A stretch of DNA of 64,000 bases from Streptomyces sp. NBC_01237 (GTDB lineage: Bacteria; Actinomycetota; Actinomycetes; Streptomycetales; Streptomycetaceae), in the NCBI RefSeq assembly GCF_035917275.1, contig NZ_CP108508.1:2418001-2482000 (forward strand), in the 5' to 3' direction. The notes below the pieces were generated by a model. It saw only the letters and a program-made list of their open reading frames with translations. It did not search any database and was not told the origin of the DNA. Of this stretch, positions 1 through 7,423 are shown piece after piece (the first letter of the stretch is position 1; every line of letters starts with the position of its first letter). The translations under genes were made by a program, and so were the position numbers.

Positions 1-153
1 CCGAGCGTTCACCGTCAGCTGTTGCGACACCGGGCGGGCCGCGGCGACCGGCACGGCGGCCGTCCCGCGCTTTTGGACCGAGCGGGATGACCGGCGCACA
101 AGCGTCCTCGGGAACGGAAAAGAGCTGGCGCACCCGGGCCCCCACGAGCGAGC

Positions 154-723
154 ATGCGACGCATGAGCGACCGACCCGCACGCTGGACCCGGGCCACCGT
201 CTACCCCGACATGTGGGCGGACCCGGACGACGACCCCCGCGACAACCAGGGCGCCGGCCCGGACGGCGAGCTCGCGACGCTGCTCGACTTCCTGTCGGGC
301 TACCGCATGACCCTGCGGATGAAGTGCGAGGGCCTGGACCCGGAGCAGTTGGCCCGCCGGTCGGTTCCCCCGTCGACGATGTCGCTGCTCGGCCTGGTTC
401 GGCACCTCGCCGAGGTGGAACGGGACTGGCGCAACTGGATCAGCGACGGTGACCCGCTGCCGAAGCTGTACGGCAGGAAGGACGCGGACTTCGACCTGGC
501 TGTCGCCGAGCAGTCCGAGGTCGACGCCGCGTACGCCGATCTGGCACGCGAACAGGCCGCGCTCGACGCCTCGTTGGCCGAGCACCCGGATCTGGGCGAG
601 CGTCTGGGCAGGGACGGGATCGCGGTTCGGGAGCTGATGGTGCACAGGATCGACGAGTACGCCCGCCACTGCGGGCACGCCGACCTGTTGCGCGAGTGCG
701 TCGACGGACGAGTGGGCCAGTAG
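154..723 (+). CDS. DinB-like / DUF664 (mini-circle protein) family protein
   Basis: The 189-aa product looks like the actinobacterial DUF664 'mini-circle' branch of the DinB four-helix superfamily. Helix-forming segments carry conserved histidines: LVRHLAEVERDW in the first third, and MVHRIDEYARHCGHADLLR near the C-terminus, which is the usual place of the metal-binding histidines. DinB proteins are small metal-binding bundles, some of which are mycothiol-dependent transferases; the substrate of this one cannot be read from sequence. There are two possible ATG starts, at 154 and 163 (MSDRPARW), and neither has a strong ribosome site. The next gene is convergent, so this appears to be a single-gene unit. 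Confidence 0.75.
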   Translation: MRRMSDRPARWTRATVYPDMWADPDDDPRDNQGAGPDGELATLLDFLSGYRMTLRMKCEGLDPEQLARRSVPPSTMSLLGLVRHLAEVERDWRNWISDGDPLPKLYGRKDADFDLAVAEQSEVDAAYADLAREQAALDASLAEHPDLGERLGRDGIAVRELMVHRIDEYARHCGHADLLRECVDGRVGQ

Positions 724-750
724 CCACGGTCCGATCCCCGGTGGGCGCCC

Positions 751-2106
751 TCAGGTGAACGGAGTGGCCCAGTGCTGGAGGGCGCGCTCGGCAAGGAACG
801 CGACCAGCTGAATATCGGGTCCCAGATCCCGGGCTTCACGGCCGGCGGGAAGAATGACGTCCGGACGCTTCCCGCCGCCGCCCTCCTTCGCATGCACGAT
901 TCTGCATCGCAGATCGTAGACACGCTCCGATACATGGGGCCGGTAATCCGTTCCGGCGACCGGCTGGAAGGCCGCGCCGACCGGCAGACAGTGCAGCCCT
1001 GTGATGAGTTGTGGGTTGCTCAGATCCGGAAGCAGCCGGTCACCCACCAGATGCCCCGTCACCTGTGTGGTGGTGAGGGCGGCATCGATGACCGCGTCAA
1101 GCTTTCCCCGCTCCGTGCGAAGCGGATTTGTCCCGTAGGGGGAAGACGCCTCGTTCACTTTCTTCCCCTGGGCCAAGGCGCAGGTGTCGGCCGCCCTTCC
1201 CATATAGAACTCCAGCACCTGATAGTACTTCAGGTACCTTTCGAGGGAATCGCGTCCCGTGGAAGTCGCAGCCGCGTACATTTCCGCCGGAATGGCATCG
1301 TATGTGCGTACGGGGAATTTCACCCTCCCCGCCCTGTCACGGTGCGAGCGACCGTTCAACGCGTAATCGGGGTTCCACAGACGCAGCGAGACTCCGGCGT
1401 TCCTGGCGATTTCGTGGCAGTAACTCGTGCCGTACTCGACCAGTGCCTCTTCGGCCTCCGTGGGGTCGGAGAAGGAGAACCCGCTGAGCTCCAGCGCCAC
1501 GGAGAGCGACTGCGGGAGCCGCCTCCGGTAGAGCACCTCCAATGCCCCGTCGGATCGGGTGACGCGGATCTTCCTCGCGTCGGTGGCCGGCGGCACCGGA
1601 GGCTCCTCGCAGAGGAAGGCACCCCGGTGAGCGAGAGTCCCCAGGAAGTCGTCGCGCAGCGGACCCTCGGTCTTCATGTCCTTCCGCCGGACGTTCCACT
1701 TCTCGGAGCGCGCGACGGCCCAGGGAAGACTTTCGTAGTCGCCCACGAGGCGGGCGGAGATGATGCCGTCCCGCTCGTACCACAGCGCCTGCCGGCCCGG
1801 TAGCGGGAAGGCGGATTCAAGAATTCCTGAGAAAGCGCCCAGTTGGGAAGCGGAGCGGAATCGGACTCTGTGTTCCGGACCTCGCTTCGGCCCCGAGAAG
1901 ATGATGCGCGCATCATCACGCTGCCCGCGTCCGCCATTCCACTGCACCGTAACGTCCGCACGCGTCCGGGCTTTGACCCCGAGGGCGGCAACCGCCTCGG
2001 CGTAAGTGGTTACCGGCTCTTCGAACTTCCAGGAATCGTCGTCCCAGGCATCGTAGTCGAATTCGTCTTCGAAGCCATCGCTCTCACGGCCTTGCGTCTC
2101 CGTCAT
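751..2106 (-). CDS. Uncharacterised protein with C-terminal HEPN-like RX4H motif
   Basis: I do not recognise this 451-aa protein as a named family. The N-terminus is very acidic (about residues 5-30, many D/E), followed by a mixed alpha/beta body. The C-terminal 150 residues look helical: YLKYYQVLEFYMG, then DLRCRIVHAKEGG, with Arg400 and His405 forming RX4H. In HEPN domains this pattern on a C-terminal helix is the RNase active site of many toxins and defence proteins (for example ApeA-type). The nuclease role is inference from the motif. Codon use looks less GC-biased in third positions than neighbouring genes, which suits an accessory gene. It lies 64 nt downstream of the cyclotransferase-like gene on the same strand and may be co-transcribed with it. 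Confidence 0.7.
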   Translation of the reverse strand: MTETQGRESDGFEDEFDYDAWDDDSWKFEEPVTTYAEAVAALGVKARTRADVTVQWNGGRGQRDDARIIFSGPKRGPEHRVRFRSASQLGAFSGILESAFPLPGRQALWYERDGIISARLVGDYESLPWAVARSEKWNVRRKDMKTEGPLRDDFLGTLAHRGAFLCEEPPVPPATDARKIRVTRSDGALEVLYRRRLPQSLSVALELSGFSFSDPTEAEEALVEYGTSYCHEIARNAGVSLRLWNPDYALNGRSHRDRAGRVKFPVRTYDAIPAEMYAAATSTGRDSLERYLKYYQVLEFYMGRAADTCALAQGKKVNEASSPYGTNPLRTERGKLDAVIDAALTTTQVTGHLVGDRLLPDLSNPQLITGLHCLPVGAAFQPVAGTDYRPHVSERVYDLRCRIVHAKEGGGGKRPDVILPAGREARDLGPDIQLVAFLAERALQHWATPFT

Positions 2107-2170
2107 GTGAAACCCCCTCGCGACGAGTGTGCCGCATTGCGGAGACCGGCGTCACGGCTCTGGGGACGAG

Positions 2171-2878
2171 TCAGCGAGGACCGGAGTCGGGCGGCGCCGG
2201 AAGCCCCATGTCGCCCTGTTCTCCGATGAGTTCGGCGACTTCCCCGGTCTTCCACGCACCGGCCGCCCCCGGACACGAAACCACGTACTCCGCGATGGTC
2301 CGGACGTCCCACGCGCCCGCGTCGAGGAGACCGGAGGCCAGGACTCTCACGTACGGGGCGGAAGGCTTGTTCCACGCGATGCCGCGCACGCCCCAGGGGG
2401 CCGTGAAGGTGAGCACCGGACAGCCGTCCAGCGTGCCCGGACAGACGAGCGTCTCGTATCTGCCCGGTCCCAGAACGGCCCTGCCGTGCTCCGTGACCTC
2501 CGACAGATCCAGGTCCGCACCCGGCTCCCGGTTCATCTCCTGCGCGACGATGTCGGAGAACTGCCCCACCGTCACCAGGTGGGCCCGCGCCAACGCCCGC
2601 CCCTCGGCCCGCGGATCGTAGAAGGCCCTGCCCCCGGTCCACACGGGCGATTCGGTGGCGAAGTAGACCTGCCCCACGAGTTCGACCGGAGCCGATGCGG
2701 CCGGCGGCCGGGGGTCACGGCATCCCGGGTACGTACGGTCCGTTCCCGGAAACCTCCCTCCCGCGAGGTAACGGGCGAGCCGGTCCCTGTGCGTGTTGGA
2801 GCCGTACGCCGTGTACCAGACCCGCCGTACGGGCCCGGCGGCCCCGGCGGTGTCGATGACTCGGGGGTTCACGTTCAC
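2171..2878 (-). CDS. Gamma-glutamylcyclotransferase-like protein
   Basis: The 235-aa product begins, after about 20 residues, with VWYTAYGSNTHRDRLARYL. This is the YGSN signature of the gamma-glutamylcyclotransferase/AIG2-like fold, where this loop binds the gamma-glutamyl group. Further family-like features are a YFATES strand and the AWNKPSAPYVRVL segment. Streptomyces members are often mislabelled 'histone deacetylase' in old annotation; nothing here supports that. The natural substrate is unknown. The start is a GTG at 2878. The gene points towards, and sits just upstream of, the HEPN-like gene. Confidence 0.7.
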   Translation of the reverse strand: MNVNPRVIDTAGAAGPVRRVWYTAYGSNTHRDRLARYLAGGRFPGTDRTYPGCRDPRPPAASAPVELVGQVYFATESPVWTGGRAFYDPRAEGRALARAHLVTVGQFSDIVAQEMNREPGADLDLSEVTEHGRAVLGPGRYETLVCPGTLDGCPVLTFTAPWGVRGIAWNKPSAPYVRVLASGLLDAGAWDVRTIAEYVVSCPGAAGAWKTGEVAELIGEQGDMGLPAPPDSGPR

Positions 2879-3000
2879 GCGGCAGGCACGTCCTCACCGA
2901 TGCGTGGCGGTCGCCGGGCCGGATGCGTGATCCACAGTGGCGGGGCCCGGTCGTCGTCATCGTAGCCAGGACGCGGGGGACGCGGGGGAGGAAACGACGA

Positions 3001-3029
3001 CGGGCCGACGGTACGAAACCGTCGGCCCG
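3001..3029 (-). terminator. Intrinsic-terminator-like hairpin after the glutamine synthetase gene
   Basis: A perfect 12-bp inverted repeat (CGGGCCGACGGT / ACCGTCGGCCCG) with a 5-nt loop lies 26 nt past the stop codon of the minus-strand glutamine synthetase gene. There is no strong U tract, as is usual in Streptomyces. Confidence 0.7.
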
Positions 3030-3054
3030 CGGCCGGATGTGTGACGGGGCGCCC

Positions 3055-4416
3055 CTACAGCACCGGCAGCAGGTTCTTCAGCTCGAAGGCGGTGACCTCG
3101 CTGCGGTACTCCTCCCACTCCTGCTTCTTGTTGCGGAGGAAGAAGTCGAAGACGTGCTCGCCGAGGGTCTCGGCGACCAGTTCGCTCTTCTCCATCAGCG
3201 AGATCGCCTCGCCGAGGTTCTGCGGGAGCGGCTCGATGCCCATCGCGCGGCGCTCCGCGTCGGACAGCGCCCACACGTCGTCGTCGGCGCCCGCCGGGAG
3301 TTCGTAGCCCTCCTCGATGCCCTTGAGGCCCGCGGCGAGGAGCACCGCGTACGTCAGGTAGGGGTTGGCGCCGGAGTCGATGGAGCGGACCTCGACGCGG
3401 GCCGAGCCGGTCTTGCCGGGCTTGTACATCGGGACCCGGATGAGCGCGGAGCGGTTGTTGTGGCCCCAGCAGATGTACGAGGGGGCCTCGCCGCCCGCGC
3501 CCGCGCTGCGGGCCGAGCCGCCCCAGATGCGCTTGTAGGAGTTGACCCACTGGTTCGTCACGGCGGAGATCTCCGCGGCGTGCTTGAGCAGGCCCGCGAT
3601 GAAGGAGCGGCCGACCTTGGAGAGCTGGTACTCGGCGCCCGACTCGTAGAAGGCGTTGCGGTCGCCCTCGAAGAGGGACAGGTGGGTGTGCATGCCCGAG
3701 CCCGGGTACTCCGAGAACGGCTTCGGCATGAAGGTGGCCTGCACGCCCTGCTCCAGCGCGACCTGCTTCATGACGAGGCGGAAGGTCATGATGTTGTCGG
3801 CGGTGGAGAGCGCGTCCGCGTACCGCAGGTCGATCTCCTGCTGGCCGGGGGCGCCCTCGTGGTGGCTGAACTCGACCGAGATGCCCATGGATTCGAGCAT
3901 GGTGATCGCCTGGCGGCGGAAGTCCATGCCGACGTTCTGCGGGGTGTGGTCGAAGTAGCCGGAGCTGTCGGCCGGGGTCGGGCGGGTGCCGTTGACCGGC
4001 TTGTCCTTCAGCAGGAAGAACTCGATCTCCGGGTGGGTGTAGAAGGTGAAGCCCAGGTCGGAGGTCTTGGCGAGGATGCGCTTGAGCACGTAGCGCGGGT
4101 CCGCGAAGGACGGCGAACCGTCGGGCATCAGGATGTCGCAGAACATCCGGGCCGTGCCCGGGGCCTCCGCGCGCCACGGCAGGATCTGGAACGTACCGGG
4201 GTCCGGCTTGGCGATCATGTCCGATTCGTACACCCGGGCGAAGCCTTCGATGGCCGAGCCGTCGAAGCCGATGCCCTCGTCGAACGCCTGCTCCAGCTCG
4301 GCGGGCGCCACGGCCACGGACTTCAGGAACCCGAGGACGTCGGTGAACCACAGCCGCACGAAGCGGATGTCGCGCTCCTCAAGGGTCCTGAGGACGAATT
4401 CCTGCTGCTTGTCCAT
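3055..4416 (-). CDS. glnA2: Class I glutamine synthetase paralogue, likely gamma-glutamylpolyamine synthetase (GlnA2 type)
   Basis: The 453-aa product is a complete class I glutamine synthetase: MDKQQEFVLRTLEERDIRF, the beta-grasp segment with FTDVLGFLKSVAV, GFDGSAIEGFARVYESD in the active site, and the C-terminal NPYLTYAVLLAAGLKGIEEG region. It is shorter than the about 470-aa canonical GlnA. I see no adenylylation-loop tyrosine motif like that of enteric GlnA, but did not align it. From memory, the S. coelicolor gene in this neighbourhood (near nadE) is GlnA2, reported to glutamylate polyamines as the first step of their use as a nitrogen source. Assignment to GlnA2 is by context and should be confirmed by phylogeny. 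The ATG at 4416 is chosen because the reading frame upstream is not protein-like. Confidence 0.85.
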   Translation of the reverse strand: MDKQQEFVLRTLEERDIRFVRLWFTDVLGFLKSVAVAPAELEQAFDEGIGFDGSAIEGFARVYESDMIAKPDPGTFQILPWRAEAPGTARMFCDILMPDGSPSFADPRYVLKRILAKTSDLGFTFYTHPEIEFFLLKDKPVNGTRPTPADSSGYFDHTPQNVGMDFRRQAITMLESMGISVEFSHHEGAPGQQEIDLRYADALSTADNIMTFRLVMKQVALEQGVQATFMPKPFSEYPGSGMHTHLSLFEGDRNAFYESGAEYQLSKVGRSFIAGLLKHAAEISAVTNQWVNSYKRIWGGSARSAGAGGEAPSYICWGHNNRSALIRVPMYKPGKTGSARVEVRSIDSGANPYLTYAVLLAAGLKGIEEGYELPAGADDDVWALSDAERRAMGIEPLPQNLGEAISLMEKSELVAETLGEHVFDFFLRNKKQEWEEYRSEVTAFELKNLLPVL

Positions 4417-4659
4417 AGCCACATCCTTGCAGTTCAGACGGTCCGTGCACCACCGCCCGGGGTAGGGGAGAAACTCCAGTATCACGACCCGGGATTTCAC
4501 CCAGATTACGCACTCGGTGTGAGAGAGAGCACTCGGCCACCCACTACGATCGGCGCCCATGGTGTGCGCGGGTCGCAGCGGCCTCGTGACCGGCCTGTGC
4601 GCACCGGTCCTCGGACCGGTTCCGTCTCTTCCAGCCCCTTCGCAGAAGGACTCGACGAC

Positions 4660-5340
4660 ATGAGCTTCGACCGCAGGTCCCGCATAGAGCAGATGCGCAA
4701 CGACGACCGCACGCGCGACCGCCGTACCCGGACCGTCGCGATAGTCCTGAGTGCCGTCGTCGTGGCCGGTCTGGTGGGTTTCGGCTCCTACATGCTGCTG
4801 GAGAAGTCCGAGGCGAAGGAGAAGAAGGAGGACGGCCTGGCGCAGGACGCCAAGCAGACCGAGAAGGACGACAAGACGCTGGCGGCCGAGCCGGTCAAGG
4901 ACGAGAAGACCTGGGACGCCAAGAAGCTGACCCGTAACCATGTGGCCGGTGCGGTGGACTACCCGATGAAGCCTCCGGTGGGCGGCGACCACAACCAGGC
5001 GTGGATGAACTGCGACGGCGACGTATACGAAAAGGCGCTCCCCGACGTGAACGCCGTCCACTCCCTGGAGCACGGCTCGGTCTGGGTCACGTACAACGAC
5101 AAGGCGTCCGACGCGGATGTGGAGAAGCTCGCGGCACGGGTCGGCTCCACGCCGTACTCGCTGATGAGCCCGTACGAGGGCCAGTCCGGGGCGATCATGC
5201 TCAGCGCCTGGGGCAAGCAGGTCACCGTGGACAGCGCGGAGGACCGGCGGGTGGCACAGTTCTTCGCGAAGTACGTCCAGGGTCCGCAGACGCCGGAGCC
5301 GGGCGCGCCCTGCACCGGCGGGCTGGCGGCGCCCCAGTGA
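4660..5340 (+). CDS. DUF3105 membrane-anchored extracytoplasmic protein
   Basis: The 226-aa protein has a short basic N-terminus (MSFDRRSRIEQMRNDDRTR), one transmembrane segment (about residues 25-45, TVAIVLSAVVVAGLVGF), a charged K/E-rich linker (about 47-85), and then a DUF3105 domain with NHVAGAVDYPMKPPVGGDH, NCDGDVYE and HSLEHGSVWVTY. Most of it would lie outside the membrane. The family has no established function. The start is fixed by AGAAGGA about 10 nt upstream. Its stop overlaps the GTG of the next gene (GTGA), so the two are translationally coupled. Confidence 0.85.
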   Translation: MSFDRRSRIEQMRNDDRTRDRRTRTVAIVLSAVVVAGLVGFGSYMLLEKSEAKEKKEDGLAQDAKQTEKDDKTLAAEPVKDEKTWDAKKLTRNHVAGAVDYPMKPPVGGDHNQAWMNCDGDVYEKALPDVNAVHSLEHGSVWVTYNDKASDADVEKLAARVGSTPYSLMSPYEGQSGAIMLSAWGKQVTVDSAEDRRVAQFFAKYVQGPQTPEPGAPCTGGLAAPQ

Positions 5341-6056
5341 TCCCGGAGCCCGACGGCGGCGCCCGGCGTACCCGGCGTACGCAGTGGGTGGCGGGCTCCG
5401 CCGTGGCGCTCGCGCTGCTCTTCGCGGGGGCGGCGACGGTCGCCTCCGCACGCGACGACGGGCCGGACCCGACGGGGGCCGCGCGGATCACCGTGCCGTC
5501 GGCCGAGTCCGCCGACGCGGGCTTCGCACGGGACATGGCCGTCCACCACCAGCAGGCCGTGGAGATGTCCTTCATCGTGCGCGACCGCACGAAGGACGAG
5601 GAGGTGCGCCGGCTCGCCTACGACATCGCCCAGACGCAGGCCAACCAGCGGGGCATGCTGCTCGGCTGGCTGGACCTGTGGGAGCTGCCGAAGGTGGCCC
5701 CGGAAGGGCAGCGCCCCATGGGGTGGATGTCCTCGGACGGCGGCGGGCACGCGGGGCACGACATGGCGGGGATGCCCGGATCCGCCGCCGGGTCCGGGGC
5801 CCTCATGCCCGGCATGGCCACCCGGGCCGAGCTGGAGCGGCTGGGCACGCTCGACGGACGGCGGGCGGAGGTCTTCTACCTCCAGCTGATGACCGACCAC
5901 CACCGGGGCGGCGTCGCCATGGCCGAGGGGTGCGCCGAGCTGTGCACCGTACCGGCGGAGCGGCGGCTCGCGCGGGGCATGGTCGAGGCGCAGCGGTCCG
6001 AGCTGGACCTGATGGCCGACCTGCTGGCGGCGCGGGGGGCGAAGCCGCGCCCCTGA
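5337..6056 (+). CDS. DUF305 ferritin-like extracytoplasmic protein
   Basis: The 239-aa protein has an N-terminal membrane anchor or uncleaved signal (about residues 17-37) and a DUF305 domain with two helical HH motifs: ARDMAVHHQQAVEMS (about 65-78) and LMTDHHRGGVAMAE, plus a Met/His-rich stretch between them (GGHAGHDMAGMPG). DUF305 proteins are four-helix bundles often found next to copper-handling genes. The Met/His-rich insert fits a metal role, but no metal can be assigned. The GTG start at 5337 overlaps the stop of the DUF3105 gene by GTGA, so the pair forms one operon. Confidence 0.85.
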   Translation: MIPEPDGGARRTRRTQWVAGSAVALALLFAGAATVASARDDGPDPTGAARITVPSAESADAGFARDMAVHHQQAVEMSFIVRDRTKDEEVRRLAYDIAQTQANQRGMLLGWLDLWELPKVAPEGQRPMGWMSSDGGGHAGHDMAGMPGSAAGSGALMPGMATRAELERLGTLDGRRAEVFYLQLMTDHHRGGVAMAEGCAELCTVPAERRLARGMVEAQRSELDLMADLLAARGAKPRP

Positions 6057-6179
6057 GCCGCCGCGGCACTCCCCGTACACCCGAACGGGTGACAGCGGTC
6101 GCGCGCTCCGGGCGGGCCCATGACGATGGGTTCGCTCGGGGCCGTACGGCAGTGCCCATCGGCACGCAGGAGGAACCCC

Positions 6180-6605
6180 ATGACGACCGCCAAGGACATC
6201 ATGCATACCGGGGCCCAGTGGATCCCGGCCCACGAGACGCTGGACCGTGCCGCGCAGCTGATGCGCGAGCACGACGTGGGCGCGCTGCCCATCTCCGCCA
6301 ACGGCGAGCGGGACCGGATGGTCGGCATCCTCACGGACCGGGACATCGTGGTCGGCTGTGTGGCGAAGGGCCACGATCCCTCGAAGGTGACCGCGGGCGA
6401 CCTCGCACAGGGCACACCGCGCTGGATCGACGCGGGCGCGGGTGTGGACGCGGTGCTGGAGGAGATGCAGAACCATCGGATCCGCCGGCTCCCGGTGGTC
6501 GAGAACAAGATGCTGATCGGCATGATCAGCGAGGCCGACCTGGCGCAGCACCTCTCCGACGAGCAGATCGCGGGCTGGGCGGAGAAGGTCTACTCGCGCG
6601 GCTGA
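6180..6605 (+). CDS. CBS-domain pair protein
   Basis: The 141-aa product consists of two CBS motifs and little else: TAKDIMHTGAQWIPAHETL with VGILTDRDIVVG (about residues 3-60), and DLAQGTPRWIDAGAGV with RRLPVVENKMLIGMISEAD (about 74-125). Stand-alone CBS pairs (Bateman modules) bind adenine nucleotides and regulate partners; the partner here is not evident. The start at 6180 has a strong AGGAGG-like site (GCAGGAGGAA) just upstream. It follows the DUF305 gene by 123 nt and probably has its own promoter. Confidence 0.85.
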   Translation: MTTAKDIMHTGAQWIPAHETLDRAAQLMREHDVGALPISANGERDRMVGILTDRDIVVGCVAKGHDPSKVTAGDLAQGTPRWIDAGAGVDAVLEEMQNHRIRRLPVVENKMLIGMISEADLAQHLSDEQIAGWAEKVYSRG

Positions 6606-6679
6606 GCCGCCGTTCCCCGAGCGTGCGGTGGCCCGGTCCCTCCTTCGGGTGAAGGGCGGGCCGGGGTCTCCGCCTGCCC

Positions 6680-6698
6680 GTATACCCGGTAGGGGTAG
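6680..6698. promoter_or_regulatory. Candidate CsoR operator (copper-responsive)
   Basis: The sequence GTATACCCGGTAGGGGTAG, directly upstream of the ATG at 6709, has the TAxCCC...GGGGTA shape of actinobacterial CsoR boxes (C-tract/G-tract dyad flanked by TA). It lies about 10 nt before the start codon, where a bound repressor would block transcription. The downstream genes encode a DUF6153-type protein and a multicopper oxidase, which fits copper-induced release of CsoR. Confidence 0.6.
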
Positions 6699-6708
6699 GG
6701 TGCGAGGC

Positions 6709-7359
6709 ATGGCCGGTCAGGGGAAGAGGTGTGCGACGTACGGGCAGCTGATGCTGTTCGCCGCGCTGCTCCTCGGGATCGTGACCATGCACACGGTCGG
6801 GCATTCCGCCGAGCACGGCGCCCCGAACGGGCAGCCGTCCGCACATGCGCCGCACACGGTGCCCGCGGATGCCCCGGCGCGTGCGGATGCCTTGGTGACT
6901 GCCGATGTCCCCGTGGCCGCCGAAGTCCCGGCGCGTGCGGATGCGGTGGTGGCCGCCGAAGTCCCCGTGGCCGCCGAAGTCCCGGCGCGTGCGGATGCGG
7001 TGGTGGCCGCCGAAGTCCCCGTGGCCGCCGAAGTCCCGGCGCGTGCGGATGCCTTGGTGCACCCGTCCGCCGGTGCCGCACCGGACGGCGCCTCCCGTGC
7101 CGATGCCGCCCCCGGCGGTCCGGCTCCCGAAGTGCGCTCCCCCGGCAGTGCGCCGATGAGCGGCATGGATCCGCTGTCGGTCTGTCTCGCCGTGCTCGGC
7201 GCCTGGGGCCTGGCCCTGATCGGCTCCTGGCTGCTCGGGCTGCGGTCGGCGGACCGCCCGCTCGGCGTGGCCGCCGGTGCGCGGCCGTTGCGGGCCCTGT
7301 GGCCGAACCCCCCGCCCCGCAAGGCCGTGCTCGCCCGGCTGTCGGTGCTGCGTATCTAG
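6709..7359 (+). CDS. DUF6153-like membrane protein with internal 18-residue tandem repeat
   Basis: The 216-aa protein has an N-terminal hydrophobic segment (about residues 13-27), a His-containing patch (MHTVGHSAEHG), a long low-complexity Pro/Ala/Val region and a second hydrophobic segment near residues 158-180 (AVLGAWGLALIGSWLLGL), with a short basic tail. The layout matches Streptomyces DUF6153 proteins that often precede copper proteins. Residues 67-118 are nearly three copies of VPVAAEVPARADAVVAAE, mirrored by an exact 54-bp DNA repeat. The long open frame on the opposite strand here is a by-product of that repeat. The multicopper oxidase gene starts 64 nt downstream. Confidence 0.65.
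   Translation: MAGQGKRCATYGQLMLFAALLLGIVTMHTVGHSAEHGAPNGQPSAHAPHTVPADAPARADALVTADVPVAAEVPARADAVVAAEVPVAAEVPARADAVVAAEVPVAAEVPARADALVHPSAGAAPDGASRADAAPGGPAPEVRSPGSAPMSGMDPLSVCLAVLGAWGLALIGSWLLGLRSADRPLGVAAGARPLRALWPNPPPRKAVLARLSVLRI
6907..7065 (+). repeat. 54-bp in-frame tandem repeat, nearly three copies
   Basis: A 54-bp unit beginning CCCCGTGGCCGCCGAAGTCC occurs two full times and a third time nearly complete. The copies appear identical until the end of the third. Because 54 is a multiple of three, copy-number change would lengthen or shorten the protein by 18 residues without a frameshift. Confidence 0.9.
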
Positions 7360-7423
7360 GAGTGGGCGTTCACCTCCGCCCTTCTCCCCCAGCACACGAC
7401 TTCGTCCAGAGGTGCACTCAGTC

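Noticed and set aside
1..153. Minus-strand frame at the left edge (15-197)
   Set aside because: Arg-rich shadow without domain; the edge sequence gives no evidence of a gene.
2923..4659. Long plus-strand open frame antisense to the glutamine synthetase gene
   Set aside because: It is a shadow of high-GC3 coding sequence on the other strand; only the part from 4660 is a real gene.
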